From: an uncultured Erysipelotrichaceae bacterium
Lineage (GTDB): Bacteria > Bacillota_I > Bacilli_A > Erysipelotrichales > Erysipelotrichaceae
Assembly: GCA_902793635.1 (NCBI GenBank)
Contig: CADBEA010000012.1
Coordinates: 1-56,239, forward strand
DNA length: 56,239 nt
Reading direction: 5' to 3'
The translations under genes and the position numbers were made by a program. Positions 55,998 through 56,239 of the stretch are shown here, piece by piece. The number at the start of each line of letters is the position of its first letter. The stretch's first letter is position 1. A model generated the notes under the pieces. That model was not told the DNA's origin. It did no database searches and saw only the letters and a program-made list of their open reading frames with translations.

Positions 55998-56239
55998 CTA
56001 AAGTAACACTTGCCCAATCGGAATTGATCCGATTGGGTTTTTTGATGTTTTTATACCTGCCAAATATTGCTTATACTTCTCGATCCTGCGGTTTACAGGG
56101 ATCGGATAGAATACAGGAGTGTCGGACTGTAATGCCTCAGTCCTGACTTCCATCGGTGTTTTACAGCCAAGGCGCTCCTGATATCTTCTGTGATTGTAGA
56201 AATAGATATATTTATCGATCGAGTCGATCAATGATGCTT
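55998..56239 (-). CDS. IS3-family transposase (OrfB), C-terminal part
   Basis: The last 80 or so residues of an integrase-core transposase. YIYFYNHRRYQERLGCKTPM is the conserved C-terminal block after the catalytic Glu in IS3/IS150-type OrfB. The frame runs open past 56239, so the gene starts outside the window. Its final codons (NPIGSIPIGQ) are made by an inverted repeat with a T-run on the plus strand. Confidence 0.88.
   Translation of the reverse strand, partial: ASLIDSIDKYIYFYNHRRYQERLGCKTPMEVRTEALQSDTPVFYPIPVNRRIEKYKQYLAGIKTSKNPIGSIPIGQVLL
56013..56043 (+). terminator. inward-facing terminator in the IS end
   Basis: CCCAATCGGA / TCCGATTGGG perfect ten-base stem, five-base loop, then six T on the plus strand. 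It would stop transcription entering the IS from the glxK side, antisense to the transposase. Confidence 0.8.

Larger units (their letters stand above)
55975..56239 (-). mobile_element. IS3-family insertion sequence, 3' end, cut by the window
   Basis: From the presumed terminus TGTCAAGTAGACAC (55975) to the right edge. The TG start and its position 23 bases past the transposase stop fit an IS3-type terminal repeat. The other end and any target duplication are outside the window, so the exact boundary is inferred. Confidence 0.7.

Noticed and set aside
1-56239. CRISPR array, prophage or rRNA operon
   Set aside because: No regular spacer-repeat series, phage structural genes or rRNA sequence was seen anywhere in the window.

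Overview
The window looks like a chromosomal segment of a strictly fermentative, low-to-mid GC Firmicute (Bacillota). I lean to the Erysipelotrichia or a related Clostridia-like gut lineage. The reasons are a bifurcating-type [FeFe] hydrogenase, an Nfn-type transhydrogenase, butyrate kinase, type II (Mn) pyrophosphatases with CBS/DRTGG inserts, CdaA/CdaR, LAAC/LVGC-type lipoproteins, strong AGGAGG ribosome sites and many Rho-independent terminators. No rRNA genes, phage genes or CRISPR array are visible. The only mobile element is an IS3-family end cut by the right edge. Taxonomy is an inference from gene content; there is no marker gene to settle it.

Layout. 1-4.3 kb: hydCBA hydrogenase operon on the minus strand. 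4.4-8.5 kb: an FAD-dependent dehydrogenase on the plus strand, convergent with a minus-strand HAD phosphatase / M42 peptidase / unknown operon. 8.6-16.0 kb: cdaA-cdaR (c-di-AMP synthesis), an OmpR-type two-component system, and an alpha/beta-hydrolase overlapping a membrane-embedded Mur ligase. 16.1-16.4 kb: tRNA-Ser-Asp-Gly operon. 16.4-20.0 kb: a lysophospholipase-like hydrolase with a glycerophosphodiester phosphodiesterase, an MFS exporter, and a small repeat-bearing membrane protein. 20.1-22.4 kb: nfnAB. 22.5-25.3 kb: a beta-PGM-like phosphatase, then a PepSY lipoprotein paired with a transmembrane TIR/beta-propeller protein. 25.4-28.5 kb: purine nucleoside phosphorylase, butyrate kinase, D-Ala-D-Ala ligase. 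28.6-33.5 kb: a tight five-gene operon (patatin, dUTPase, methionine aminopeptidase, nitroreductase-like protein, pyrophosphatase). 33.6-37.2 kb: DUF3990 protein, RNase Z, lipid kinase, tRNA-Arg, HAD phosphatase. 37.2-44.0 kb: a compact six-gene minus-strand operon running from an MBOAT/DHHW O-acylation pair through two rRNA-modifying enzymes to a C-S lyase and a HAD phosphatase. 44.1-50.4 kb: BMP lipoprotein, histidine phosphatase, UPF0158-GNAT fusion, nitroreductase, a second CBS-type pyrophosphatase, and a membrane-anchored serine protease. 50.5-55.9 kb: MATE / metallo-hydrolase / GNAT operon and a GntP permease with glycerate kinase. 56.0 kb: partial IS3 transposase.

How the genes fit together. 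HydABC and NfnAB both exchange electrons among NADH, NADPH and ferredoxin, which fits hydrogen-evolving fermentation, with butyrate kinase as a possible ATP-yielding end. CdaA/CdaR, the two-component system, the Mur ligase, Ddl, MBOAT/DHHW, the lipoproteins, the envelope protease and the TIR protein make this a segment rich in envelope synthesis and sensing. The most unusual items are the transmembrane TIR/propeller protein with its PepSY lipoprotein, the membrane-embedded Mur ligase with its overlapping hydrolase, CdaA with a tail of about 200 residues, and several genes whose -10 box sits so close to the start codon that the mRNA should be leaderless or nearly so. No intergenic gap exceeds about 210 bases, so there is no large unexplained stretch.
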